Assembly (NCBI GenBank): GCA_963832725.1
Contig: CAWHVG010000005.1
Span: forward strand, 1,612,001-1,676,000
Reading direction: 5' to 3'
DNA length: 64,000 nt
Origin: JAEZBP01 sp963832725
GTDB lineage: Bacteria; Myxococcota_A; Polyangia; Polyangiales; Sandaracinaceae
The notes beneath the pieces are model-generated. The model saw nothing but the letters and a program-made list of their open reading frames with translations. It did not search any database and had not been told where the DNA came from. Both the position numbers and the translations under genes were made by a program. Numbering within the stretch: the first letter of the stretch is position 1; every line of letters starts with the position of its first letter. Positions 54,199 through 63,732 of the stretch are shown piece after piece.

Positions 54199-56760
54199 TC
54201 ACCGAACCTCGGCCGTGACCGCCGAGCTCGAGCGCATCGAGAGCCAGAGCGTGGTTCCGTCGAGCGCCCAGCACGCTCCGTCGCAGCCGGCCTGCACGGT
54301 GGCGGCGTCGGTCGAGGCCGGGACGTCGGTCCCGCCCACGCTCACCGCGCTCACGCTCAGGGTCGGCTGCGCGTTGGCCACGTCGATCCGGAAACGGACG
54401 TCGGACAATCCGCTCGCAGCGGGCGTCATCGACACGGTCAGCCCGTCCGCCGTCCGCTCGACGTGCAAGGTGGGACCCTCCTCCGTCACCACATCGGTCG
54501 CGCCGGAGGGAATGGACCACGCGCGGAGGAAGGGACGGTCGGCCGGATCGACGAGCGGCGGATCCACGTCCACCAGCGTGTCGATGTCGCCGGCCAGCAT
54601 CGGCAAGAGCGCGCCCTCGCGGACGAAGACCGGCGGCGTACCGATCGGCGCATCGACCGTGATGTCGGCCGGCCCGTCGAAGGCCTCGCCGGTGAAGTAG
54701 TGAACCCAGTGCCCCGGCGGGAGATGGAGATCGCGGCTCGTCGCGCCGGGTGTGATCACCGGCGCCACCAAGAGATCCGGGCCCAGCAGGTAGATGTAGG
54801 GATCGGCATAGCCGGCCTGATCGTTCGGCCAGACCAGCGAGGGATGCGCGATGGGCGGGTAGCCCGTGTCGGACGCGCGCTTGGCCTGCACGCGCAGGTA
54901 GGGCACCAGATCCATGTGCGCGCGGGCCAGCGTCTTGTAGATGTCGCCGGCTTCCGCGTCATAGAGCCAGGGGTCGTGGTGATCGCCGCCGCCGCCGAGC
55001 TGCAGGATCGGTGTGAACGCGGTGTGCTCGGCCCAGCGCAGAAGCACCTCGCGCGTCGGCATGCCATGGCGGTAGCCCCCGGTATCGGAGCCGAAGTTCG
55101 GGAAGCCGCTCGCCGCCAGCGAGATCAACCCGCTGATCGCGCCCGGCAGGCCGCCGACCTCCGTCGTCCCCGCCTCGCGGAAGTCGTTGTCGAGATCGCC
55201 GGGCCAGATGATGTCGGCCACGCTCTGCCCGCCCCAGGACGAGGCCCGCACGAGAAGGAAGCCGCCGTCGGCGCCGCTCCCCTCGTCCAGCGCGCGCCGG
55301 TAGGGCACGTGATAGAGCGAGTTGAACACGTTGTGCTGCTCGCGCTCCGTGGTGCCGTCGCTGAACATGAAGTTCGTTCGCGACCCGAGCAGATCCGCGA
55401 GGATGTCTTCGCCGTAATCGAGCTTGAACGCGCGCACGCCCATCGAGACGGGCATCGCCGCGCGGCTCTGCCAGAACGCGGTCGCGGCGTCGTTCGTGAA
55501 GTCGACGAGCCCGCCGGAGGCGCCGGGGGCGGCCGGGGAGATGTAGACCTGACCGCCCTGACGGACCAGCCAGTCGTTGTCGCGCGCCATCACGAAGAGC
55601 TCTTCGGCGGTGTTGGCGGGCGTCGCGCCGTCGTCGACCGCGTCGAGGTAGGGCGTGCTCCAGACCAGCGGCACGAAGCCTTTGGCGCGCATCCCGTCGA
55701 GCATCCCCTGCGGGTCGGTGAAGCGGGTCTCGTCGAAGACCATGTCGTTGTAGGAGACCTGCCAGGGGTTGTCGATCCACATGCTGGTGCACGGGATGTG
55801 GAGGCTCCGCATGGCGTCGGCGTCCTCCTCGAGCTGCGCGCGGTCGGTCCACTCGTTGCGCCACTGCATCGGCGCGTAGGCCCAGCGCGGCGGCAGGATC
55901 GGCAGGCCCGTCTGGCGGGTGTAGGCCGCGACCACCTCGCGCGGCTCCTCGTCGACGTAGAAGTAGATCGAGAGCGCGGCGCCCTCGAAGGTCGCGCGGA
56001 CCTCGGAGGGCTCGGTGGCCCCGACGTCGAACGCGCCGGCCTCACGGCTCTCCACGAACACGCCGTAGCCGTTGGACGAGACGAAGAAGGGGATGGGGAC
56101 GTGGTGCTCGTTGAACCCGCTGGCCCGGCCGCCGACCTCGATCTGCATGGGCACGATCCAGCCGCGTGCGTCGCTGCCGTAGAAGCGCTCGCCGAGCCCT
56201 TGGTAGGTGCCGCTCTCGTCGGCGGCGAGGCGCATCCGCATCAGCGCCGCCTGCGCGTCGTCCTCCATCTGCACGGTGACGTGGTAGACGCCGCTCGACA
56301 CCGCCTCCGCCGAGAGCGTGGCCACCCGCCCGGCGTCGTCGCGGAGATGGATGGTGCCCCCGCTCGTGTCCACGCCACGGTCGAGCGGCGACCAGGTCAC
56401 CTGCGCGGGGTCGGGATCCTGCGGGTCGTGGTAGCGCCGCGTGCCCGTGCCGCTCACGCCGAGCTCGAGCGCCACCGAGGGCGCGCTGCCGACGGCAGTG
56501 GTCCCGTCCGCGCGCTCCAACACGATGGAGAGCGGATCCGTATCGATGCGCAGCGTGGCGCGATCATCGCCGACCGAGAGATGCTGAGGCGTGGGCGGCC
56601 CGGCGTCCTTGCCACCGTCGAGCCCGCCGCCGTCGAGCCCGCCGGCGTCGGCACCTGCGTCGGCGCCCGCCGTGGGCCCGCCGCAGGCGAGCGCGAAGAG
56701 GCCGAGGAGCGAGAGGCCGAGGAGCGTGGGGAGAGCGCGGAACGTTCGCATCGCGTCCAT
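54199..56760 (-). CDS. GH31-family alpha-glycosidase lipoprotein
   Basis: An 853-residue surface lipoprotein: signal LLGLSLLGLFALACGG, a DAG-type linker, an N-terminal beta domain, and a GH31 barrel. The nucleophile region is FKLDYGED, the acid/base region is SVADIIWPGDLDNDF, and substrate-side motifs include APMQWRNEW and TSMWIDNPWQ. The C-terminal domains (LLVAPVITPG, GHWVHYFTGE) are typical of the family, so it is full length. GH31 enzymes release alpha-linked glucose or xylose from glycans. It is divergent from a GMC oxidoreductase at 56950. Substrate cannot be read. The frame stays open upstream of the start, which is a shadow of neighbouring genes. Confidence 0.88.
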   Translation of the reverse strand: MDAMRTFRALPTLLGLSLLGLFALACGGPTAGADAGADAGGLDGGGLDGGKDAGPPTPQHLSVGDDRATLRIDTDPLSIVLERADGTTAVGSAPSVALELGVSGTGTRRYHDPQDPDPAQVTWSPLDRGVDTSGGTIHLRDDAGRVATLSAEAVSSGVYHVTVQMEDDAQAALMRMRLAADESGTYQGLGERFYGSDARGWIVPMQIEVGGRASGFNEHHVPIPFFVSSNGYGVFVESREAGAFDVGATEPSEVRATFEGAALSIYFYVDEEPREVVAAYTRQTGLPILPPRWAYAPMQWRNEWTDRAQLEEDADAMRSLHIPCTSMWIDNPWQVSYNDMVFDETRFTDPQGMLDGMRAKGFVPLVWSTPYLDAVDDGATPANTAEELFVMARDNDWLVRQGGQVYISPAAPGASGGLVDFTNDAATAFWQSRAAMPVSMGVRAFKLDYGEDILADLLGSRTNFMFSDGTTEREQHNVFNSLYHVPYRRALDEGSGADGGFLLVRASSWGGQSVADIIWPGDLDNDFREAGTTEVGGLPGAISGLISLAASGFPNFGSDTGGYRHGMPTREVLLRWAEHTAFTPILQLGGGGDHHDPWLYDAEAGDIYKTLARAHMDLVPYLRVQAKRASDTGYPPIAHPSLVWPNDQAGYADPYIYLLGPDLLVAPVITPGATSRDLHLPPGHWVHYFTGEAFDGPADITVDAPIGTPPVFVREGALLPMLAGDIDTLVDVDPPLVDPADRPFLRAWSIPSGATDVVTEEGPTLHVERTADGLTVSMTPAASGLSDVRFRIDVANAQPTLSVSAVSVGGTDVPASTDAATVQAGCDGACWALDGTTLWLSMRSSSAVTAEVR

Positions 56761-56949
56761 GGTCGTCCACCGGCCCGCGCCGGTAAAGCACCCGATCGCA
56801 GGCGGGCGGGTGACCGCCGCGGTGCCACGAAGTCGTCGCGCCCACCCAGCGCTCCGCGAGGCGAGGCGGCCAATCGCTTCGGTGAAGGGTCCCGCGCCCT
56901 TCCACGCGACGCGCACCGCGTGCATTCTCTGGGTCCGGGAGACCAGCGA

Positions 56950-58524
56950 ATGAGCAGCGACACCCACTTCGACATCGTGATCATCGGCAGCGGCGCCGGC
57001 GGCGGCACGCTCGCCTACCGACTCGCTCCCACCGGGCTGAAGATCGCCATCCTGGAGCGCGGCGACTACGTCCCGCGCGAGAAGGCCAACTGGGATCCCG
57101 CGGTCGTCAACGTCGAAGGCCGCTACCACACCAAAGAGGTCTGGCGTGACGGCGAGGGCGAGCCGCTCCATCCGCACACCAGCTACAACGTCGGCGGAAA
57201 CACCAAGTTCTACGGCGCGGCGCTCTTCCGCCTGCGCGAGCGGGACTTCGAAGAGATCCAGCACCACGGCGGCGTCTCGCCGGCCTGGCCGATCGGCTAC
57301 GGCGACCTCGCGCCCTACTACGACGAGGCCGAGCGCCTCTACCATGTCCACGGCGCGCGCGGCGAAGACCCCACCGAGCCGCCGACGAGCGGGCCCTACC
57401 CGCACCCGGCGCTGACCCACGAGCCGCGCATCCAGGCGCTCAGCGACGACTTCGCCGCCCTCGGCATGCGCCCCTTCCACGTGCCCGTCGGCGTGATGCG
57501 CGACGAAGCGGACCCGCAGACCAGCAAGTGCATCCGCTGCAACACCTGCGACGGCTACCCGTGCCTGCTCGGCGCCAAGTCCGATGCCCAGGTGTGCGCG
57601 GTCAATCCGGCGCTCACCCACGACAACGTCACCCTCTTCACTCACACCTTGGCGGAGCGCATCGAGACCGACCCCAGCGGCCGCGTGGCCACGCGGATCG
57701 TCGCCTCCCGCCTCGGCGAAGAGCTCTCGTTCTCGGCCGACGTGATCGTGGTCTCGGCCGGCGCCATCAACTCCGCCGCCCTCTTGTTGCGCTCGGCCAG
57801 CGAGAAACACCCCCACGGCCTGGCCAACGGCTCGGGCGTGGTCGGCCGCCACTACATGGGCCACATCAACTCGATCCTGATGGCGGTCTCCAAGTGCCCG
57901 AACGAGACCGTCTTCCAGAAGACCCTCGGCATCAACGACTACTACTTCGGCACCGAGGACTTCCCCTACCCCATGGGGCACATCTCGTTCGTGGGGAAGC
58001 TCGACGCGGTGACCCTCGGCGCCGGTGCGCCGGCCATCGCGCCCGGCTGGTCGCTGGAGATGATGGCCAAGCACTCTTTCGACTTCTGGCTGACCAGCGA
58101 GGACCTGCCCGATCCGCAGAACCGCGTGACGCTCGGCGAGAACGGCGAGATCGTCCTCTCGTACAAGCCGAACAACGAGGAAGGCCACCGGCGCCTCGTC
58201 GCCAGGCTCGAGGACGCGATGCAGCGGCGCACGCACTGCGCCCACCACGGCCACGAGTGCCATCAGGGCCTCTTCGCGCGGAACCTCTTCGTCGGCCAGC
58301 GCATCCCGCTCGCCGGCGTGGCCCACCAGAACGGCACCATCCGCTTCGGCCACGACCCGGAGAGCTCTGCGCTCGACCCGATCTGCAAGGCGCACGAGCT
58401 GGACAACCTCTACGTGGTCGACGGGAGCTTCTTCCCGAGCTCGGGCGCCGTGAACCCGGCCCTGACCATCATCGCGAACGCCCTGCGGGTCGGCAATCAC
58501 CTCGCCGAACGCTTGGGCGCCTGA
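56950..58524 (+). CDS. GMC-family FAD oxidoreductase
   Basis: A 524-residue flavoprotein. The FAD-binding fold is FDIVIIGSGAGGGTLAYRLA; GGNTKFYGAALFRLRE is the GMC ring region; and the end NLYVVDGSFFPSSGAVNPAL has the expected asparagine, with the usual second residue pattern of GMC enzymes. The central Cys-rich segment SKCIRCNTCDGYPCLLGA occurs in a bacterial subgroup and may be structural. No signal peptide is seen. These enzymes oxidise alcohols or sugars; being next to a glycosidase gene hints at sugar use, which is inference. Confidence 0.9.
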   Translation: MSSDTHFDIVIIGSGAGGGTLAYRLAPTGLKIAILERGDYVPREKANWDPAVVNVEGRYHTKEVWRDGEGEPLHPHTSYNVGGNTKFYGAALFRLRERDFEEIQHHGGVSPAWPIGYGDLAPYYDEAERLYHVHGARGEDPTEPPTSGPYPHPALTHEPRIQALSDDFAALGMRPFHVPVGVMRDEADPQTSKCIRCNTCDGYPCLLGAKSDAQVCAVNPALTHDNVTLFTHTLAERIETDPSGRVATRIVASRLGEELSFSADVIVVSAGAINSAALLLRSASEKHPHGLANGSGVVGRHYMGHINSILMAVSKCPNETVFQKTLGINDYYFGTEDFPYPMGHISFVGKLDAVTLGAGAPAIAPGWSLEMMAKHSFDFWLTSEDLPDPQNRVTLGENGEIVLSYKPNNEEGHRRLVARLEDAMQRRTHCAHHGHECHQGLFARNLFVGQRIPLAGVAHQNGTIRFGHDPESSALDPICKAHELDNLYVVDGSFFPSSGAVNPALTIIANALRVGNHLAERLGA

Positions 58525-58677
58525 GGCCGCGAGCGCTTCCCGGCTTCGGACGAGGAAGGGCACGTCTCGGCTCGGCGTAGACCGCGTCGGGCCGAGCCGC
58601 GCCCGGAGACGACATCGCGCGGGAGGCCTCTCGGTGCGGCCGGACCTCTGATACGATGTCCGGGTGAGGAGGCGAGG

Positions 58678-60624
58678 GTGACCATTCAACGGCGGATCAT
58701 CGACTGGAACGGCGAGTACGTGCTCGCGACGCGCGGCATCGGGGGTGAGTCCCTCGTGCCGGTGCCCGAGGTGGAGGCCGAGCGCTTCCTCCGCCGGTGG
58801 ATGCAGGAGGAGCCGCTGCGGAGCGAGCTCAGGTCCATCGCCGCCGAGCTCTTCGAGCCGCTCGGGCTCGCCGGCGTGAGCGACGAGGACCTGCTGCTCC
58901 GCATCGGCGCGCACTTCGCGAGCGGAGCCGGCGTGGCGCTCTTCCGGATCGAGCACCGCGGGGGCACCGGGTCGTCGGTGACCGCGATCGGCGGCATGGC
59001 CGACGTGGTCGACGCCCTCGGTGACGCCGTCTCGGACGAGCCGCAGGTCCGCCCCTGCGACTTCCAGAAGGTGGTCATCAAGTGCAAGCACATGCCCGAC
59101 CCGACCCACGACGGGGGCAAGCGCACGATGACCGCCGCGACCTTCTGGCGCGACGGCGCCATGGACAAGAACGATCTGCCGCATCCGGACGCGAAGTCCG
59201 GGCGCGCGTTCACGCGGGTGATCGAGGTCGTCGGCAACCACGAGGACAACGGCGCGGACGACATCACCGTCCAGCTCACCGGCGGCCCCGGCTACAGCTG
59301 CGGTCGCGACCACCCGAAGATCACCGTCGTCGACTCCAACCAGGACCGGCAGGTGTTCGAGGGGCAGACCACCGCCACCTTCAAGGCCAAGTGCCGCACG
59401 CTTCCCCCGCCGCCCGAGGCGACGGACGCGTTCTCGCTGATCCGCTACTACTTCTTCCCGCGGCAGACGCAGAACATGTACCGGATCGATGTGGAAGCCT
59501 GCGGCGTGCTGCCGGGCGGCTCCCACGGGTTCGGGCGCAGCCAGCAGCAGGTGCGGGTCTACCCGAAGGACACCTACAAGTTCTCGGCCGAGATCCCGGC
59601 GCTCGGGAAGAAGAGCTACGAGCGCGGGCGCCACGTGACCGAAGACGGCTCGGTGGTCGATTCGACCGAGTCCACCCGCGCGAGCCTCGGTGAGAGCGAG
59701 ACCACGGGCCACAGCGAGTCGGTCTCGGATCAGAAGCTCTCCGTCACCGACAGCTACGCCTACAAGACCCGGCAGGGCGGGCTGGAAGAGACCAACACCA
59801 CCAGCCTGGACCGCAACAACAAGCTGACCTCGAGCAGCGAGCTGGAAAAGGTCGACCCCATCGACCACCCGGCCAAGGAAGCCGCGGCCAGCATCTCGCT
59901 GCAGCGCAACGGCACGGACATCCAGGGCACGCAGGCGATCGGCCAGGTCGTCAACGGCATCATCAACCTGCAGAACGAGATCGCCTCGGTGATGAACTTC
60001 ATCGAGAAGTTCCAGCCGCAGGTCGGATGGAAGTTCGTCTTCGAGCTCGAGCTCTTCAAGGGCGAGGTCAGCTACGAGTGGGGCTACAAGGAGTGGGAGG
60101 ACCACACCGTCTTCGAGTGGTGGAAGCTCGACATCGGGATGAAGCTCTTCTCGCTCTTTTTGGAGCTGCGCTTCGGGGCCGATCTGAGCGTCTGCGGCTT
60201 CGGCGTGACCGTCCTCGTGTTCGGCAACACCTCCGTCGACGCTGGCGTCAACGCGGAGCACGAGGCGGAGCCCGGGCGGGCCTCGGCGCCCTGGGAGCTC
60301 GCGGTGGAGTCCGAGCCCAAGGGTGAGCTGGGCATCCGGGCCGCGCTCGGCTCCGACTGGGTGAAGGCCGAGGGCAAGCTGACCTGCGGCTTCCCCTTCG
60401 AGGCCAAGGTCGAGTGCAGCACGCGAGAGCCCTTCCACGTCGACTGGAAGCTCGACTTCAGCGGCATCAAGGCCTCCGTCGTCGGCCATGTCCGCTTCGT
60501 CGGCTCGATCCAAAAGGACTGGACGGTGATCGAGGAGCGGAAGAACTGGAAGAAGGGCCGCTTCCCGAGCGGCGACACCCATCAGAAGCCGCTCCGTGGC
60601 CGGCACGGCAACGTCGCAGCGTGA
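58678..60624 (+). CDS. unrecognised 648-residue protein
   Basis: No signal peptide and no membrane segment. Residues 120-260 are beta-rich with conserved-looking HMPDPTHDGGKRTMTAATFW and GPGYSCGRDHPKITVVDSN. Residues 300-400 are polar and Ser/Thr-rich (TESTRASLGESETTGHSESV). Residues 410-640 alternate strands with many aromatics (GEVSYEWGYKEWEDHTVFEW). The start is GTG at 58678. It is followed after six bases by another unknown gene, so both probably form one operon. The build (soluble, modular, paired with a small partner) resembles cargo of contractile injection systems, but no tail, sheath or spike gene is present here, so this is a guess only. Confidence 0.7.
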   Translation: MTIQRRIIDWNGEYVLATRGIGGESLVPVPEVEAERFLRRWMQEEPLRSELRSIAAELFEPLGLAGVSDEDLLLRIGAHFASGAGVALFRIEHRGGTGSSVTAIGGMADVVDALGDAVSDEPQVRPCDFQKVVIKCKHMPDPTHDGGKRTMTAATFWRDGAMDKNDLPHPDAKSGRAFTRVIEVVGNHEDNGADDITVQLTGGPGYSCGRDHPKITVVDSNQDRQVFEGQTTATFKAKCRTLPPPPEATDAFSLIRYYFFPRQTQNMYRIDVEACGVLPGGSHGFGRSQQQVRVYPKDTYKFSAEIPALGKKSYERGRHVTEDGSVVDSTESTRASLGESETTGHSESVSDQKLSVTDSYAYKTRQGGLEETNTTSLDRNNKLTSSSELEKVDPIDHPAKEAAASISLQRNGTDIQGTQAIGQVVNGIINLQNEIASVMNFIEKFQPQVGWKFVFELELFKGEVSYEWGYKEWEDHTVFEWWKLDIGMKLFSLFLELRFGADLSVCGFGVTVLVFGNTSVDAGVNAEHEAEPGRASAPWELAVESEPKGELGIRAALGSDWVKAEGKLTCGFPFEAKVECSTREPFHVDWKLDFSGIKASVVGHVRFVGSIQKDWTVIEERKNWKKGRFPSGDTHQKPLRGRHGNVAA

Positions 60625-60630
60625 GGACGA

Positions 60631-61555
60631 ATGGCGACCCCCTGTTTCTATCTGAACGTGACGATCCGCGGCTATGACGCGGAGGTCTTCGTAAACGGCG
60701 CGCCGATCCTGAGCACGGCGCGCACCTATCCGTGCATCGCCCTGCCGCCCGTGAGCGAGTGGGTGGTGCAGGGACTGAACACGCTGAGCGTCGTCATCGA
60801 AGGCGGCGACCACATCGACCCGCCGCCACCCGAAGAGGCGGAAGGCGAAGACGGCGAGGCGGCGGAAGGGCGCGGAGGCCGAGGCCGAAGTCGACGAGAG
60901 CACGCAGGACGTGGCCGGAGGCGGCGACGACGCCGGCGACGCGGCCGACGACGACGAGCCGCCGATGCTGCGGGTCTCGCTCTGCCGCGGCGAGATCGGC
61001 GAGCTGGTCGAGCCCGGGCAGGAGGACGAGCTGCTCGTGTTGGAGTGGACCCCGCCGCCGCGCGACGACGAGCACCCGCTCGTTCTCCCGCACGAGGAGC
61101 GCGCCACGGTCGACGTGCAGCACCCGTGGGGAGCCTGGAGCTGGGAAGGGGCGCCGGCGTTCGACTTCGAGACGGAGCCGGAGATCGTCCTCGACGTCGT
61201 GCAGTTCATCACCGATCTGCACACCGCCGTGGCAGCGGGCCGGCTCGATCCGCTGCTCGACGCCAGCCAGATGAAGTTCGACGAGGTCGCGCCCTGCTAC
61301 GAGATGGACCCTGGCCAAGCGCGCTCGCGGCTCGGCGGAGCCTGGCCCGAGATCACCAAACCCTCGGGCTGGCGGCTGGCCGACTTCGACGAGAGCGATC
61401 TGGACCTTCGCCTCTGCTGTGAAGGCCGCGTGATCGAGCCGCGCACCCTCGACGGCGAGCCCGTGCTGCGGCAGGCCGAGGCGCTCGAGAACCAGCGCTG
61501 GATGATGCCGCTCTACATCGCCCGCATAGGCGGGCAGCTCACCATCGTCCGCTGA
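60631..61555 (+). CDS. unrecognised protein, partner of the 58678 gene (frameshifted at 60868-60870)
   Basis: About 307 residues. The N-terminal 70 residues form a small beta domain (YLNVTIRGYDAEVFVNGAPI), followed by a very acidic linker (roughly 45 residues, mostly Glu, Asp, Ala, Gly) and a C-terminal alpha/beta domain of about 190 residues (EIVLDVVQFITDLHTAVAAG, SGWRLADFDESDLDLRLCCE). The frames join inside the acidic linker by removing one G from GGG (60868-60870). It begins six bases after the previous stop, so the two proteins are probably produced together. Function unknown. Confidence 0.65.
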
Positions 61556-61718
61556 ACACCTACCGGGTGGCTTCCGGCGAGAGCTCGCCCGCAGGTGCGC
61601 ATGGGCCCCCGCGGTGCACTCGCCTTCGCGGTCGGCCGGAGATCTCGCCTCGCCGGCGCAGCGAGCAAGCGAATCGGGCGGAGTCGGAAGCTCGGCGGAC
61701 TGCTAGTCTTCCGCTCCG

Positions 61719-63650
61719 GTGAGCCCCTCGGTCCGCACCTTCGGCAAGTACCTCCTCGACGAGGAGATCGCCCGTGGCGGAATGTCGCGCGTATACTCGG
61801 CGCGGCTGCGGGGGCTCGGCGGGTTCGAGAAGCGGCTCGTCGTCAAGCAGGTGTTGCCGGAGCTGGCTCGCGACCCGCGCTTCGTGTCGATGTTCGTGCA
61901 CGAGGCCAAGACGCTGGTGCAGATGAGCCACCCGCACATCGCGCCGGTGTACGAGCTCGGCGTCGTCGACGGCGTGTACTTCCTGGCCATGGAGCTGGTC
62001 GAGGGGGCCACGCTGGCGCAGATCGTCCGCGACGGGCCACTCGCGCCGGGTCTGGTCGCCCACCTCGGGACGGAGGTCTCGGACGCGCTCCACTACGCGC
62101 ACACGCGCTTCGACATCGTGCACCGCGACGTGACGCCGCGGAACGTGATCGTCGACGCGGCAGGACACAGCCGGCTGCTCGACTTCGGCATCGCGACGCC
62201 GCTCTCGGACGAGGAGAGCGAGCTCTTCGGGACGCCGGGCTATCTCTCGCCGGAGCAGCTCGAAGGCGGTGGGCTCGGGCCGGCCAGCGATCTCTTCGGG
62301 CTCGGCGCGGTGCTCTTCGAGGCGCTGACCGGCCGGCGGGCGTTCGAAGCGAGCACGGTGGAGGCGATGCGCACCGCGCTCGAGGGCGAGGCTCCTCGCT
62401 TCGAGGAGGGTGAGGCACCGCCCGAGCTGGCCGCGATCGTGATGCGAGCGCTCTCGCGCGATCCGAAGGAGCGGCAGGCGTCGGCGCGCGAGCTCGGCCG
62501 CGCGCTCCGCGGGTGGCTGGCGAGCGCGCATCCCGAGGGCGTCGCGCCCGAGCTCGGGGTGCGGGCGGAGCGAGCCGAGCGCGAGGAGCGGCGGCGTCTC
62601 TCGCTGGAGCCGAGCCCGAGCGACGCCGCGGGCGGAGCCAACGAGGTGCGCACCATCGCCACCAGCCACGCGCTCGACGTGCTGCTGGAAGCGCCGGCGG
62701 GCGACGAAGACGATGGCGAGGACGTTTCGGCGAGCACGGCCGAGCCGGGCACAGCGCGCATCCCGGGCCGGCGCGCGCGGACGAGCGATGCCGAGCCCAG
62801 CGTCGCGGCCATCGGGCGAGCCGAAGACGAGCGCGACGGGTCCAGCGTCGCCGAGTCGGGAGCCGATGGCGGCGAGGACGGCCGCGACGAGCCCACCACC
62901 GCAGCGATCGATCGAGCCGCCGACGGCGATACGAGCGAGGGGCCCGCGGCCGGCGGCGAAAAGGACACCGGCGCGGCGAGCGACCGAGGATCGAGCAGGC
63001 GACTCAGCGCGGACGATGGCGCCAGCGAGGCGGCGCGCGGCGAAGCTGGCTCGAACGAGCCCGGCGGGATTCGCGAGACGAGCGAAGACGAGCGCCGGCC
63101 GGGGGCAGCCTCGACGTGGTCGCGCGCGCTCCCGTGGCTGGTAGCGGCCGGCCTCTTCGGCGGGCTGATCGTCGCTCTCCAACCTCCCGGCGAAGACCCG
63201 CCGCCCGCCGCACGACCGAGCGAGACGGCGTTGACGCGCGCGGCGAGCGAACCGCGGATCACCGAAGGCGCGGAAGTGTCCGGTCCCACCGAGCCGGCGC
63301 CGGAGCGAGCCGAACCGGACGAAGGCGCCGACCCGGCGACCGAACCGAGCGAGCCACCGGCGCGAACCGACCACGAACCAGCTCCGCGGCGGGCCCCCGA
63401 ACAGCCCACCCGCGCGACGATCCCGCTCCGGATCAACGCGTCGCCGTGGGCCGAAGTCCGCCTCGACGGTCGCGCCATCGGCCGCACGCCGCAGCGCCGG
63501 GTCATGGTGCGCCCGGGTCGACACACCCTGGAGCTGAGCTGCCCTCCGCTCGGCCGCGACGTCCGCTACGCGTTCGACGCCGAAGCAGGCGCGCCGCTCA
63601 CCCTCGTCGCCGACCTCGAGCGCGATCCCCCCGTCGTGCGGAGCCGCTGA
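61719..63650 (+). CDS. Ser/Thr protein kinase with membrane anchor and PEGA-like domain
   Basis: A 643-residue kinase. The catalytic domain shows IARGGMSRVYSA, the lysine in LVVKQVLPEL, HRDVTPRNVIVD, LLDFGIAT and GYLSPEQLEG. A long, charged, low-complexity linker (about residues 280-470) precedes one membrane helix (WLVAAGLFGGLIVAL) and a C-terminal PEGA-like domain (IPLRINASPWAEVRLDGRAI). The start is GTG at 61719. It resembles the kinase at 43074 in plan but differs in linker and in the NTR of its loops, so it is a separate paralog. Likely an envelope signal kinase. Confidence 0.9.
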   Translation: MSPSVRTFGKYLLDEEIARGGMSRVYSARLRGLGGFEKRLVVKQVLPELARDPRFVSMFVHEAKTLVQMSHPHIAPVYELGVVDGVYFLAMELVEGATLAQIVRDGPLAPGLVAHLGTEVSDALHYAHTRFDIVHRDVTPRNVIVDAAGHSRLLDFGIATPLSDEESELFGTPGYLSPEQLEGGGLGPASDLFGLGAVLFEALTGRRAFEASTVEAMRTALEGEAPRFEEGEAPPELAAIVMRALSRDPKERQASARELGRALRGWLASAHPEGVAPELGVRAERAEREERRRLSLEPSPSDAAGGANEVRTIATSHALDVLLEAPAGDEDDGEDVSASTAEPGTARIPGRRARTSDAEPSVAAIGRAEDERDGSSVAESGADGGEDGRDEPTTAAIDRAADGDTSEGPAAGGEKDTGAASDRGSSRRLSADDGASEAARGEAGSNEPGGIRETSEDERRPGAASTWSRALPWLVAAGLFGGLIVALQPPGEDPPPAARPSETALTRAASEPRITEGAEVSGPTEPAPERAEPDEGADPATEPSEPPARTDHEPAPRRAPEQPTRATIPLRINASPWAEVRLDGRAIGRTPQRRVMVRPGRHTLELSCPPLGRDVRYAFDAEAGAPLTLVADLERDPPVVRSR

Positions 63651-63732
63651 CCGAGCGACGTGAAGCCGGGCTCGCCTCTCCGACCTCGGGTCCCTCGTGG
63701 GAAGGCGCCGATCGAGGTCGACGCCGGAGCGC

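Noticed and set aside
54463..56949. Long rightward frame leading into the GMC oxidoreductase
   Set aside because: The part before 56950 is antisense to the GH31 gene and has shadow composition; the FAD motif begins right after ATG 56950.
56761..61224. Upstream extension of the GH31 frame to 2341 codons
   Set aside because: The extension lies antisense to the GMC oxidoreductase and the 58678 gene and lacks domain features. The lipoprotein signal at about 56750 marks the true start.
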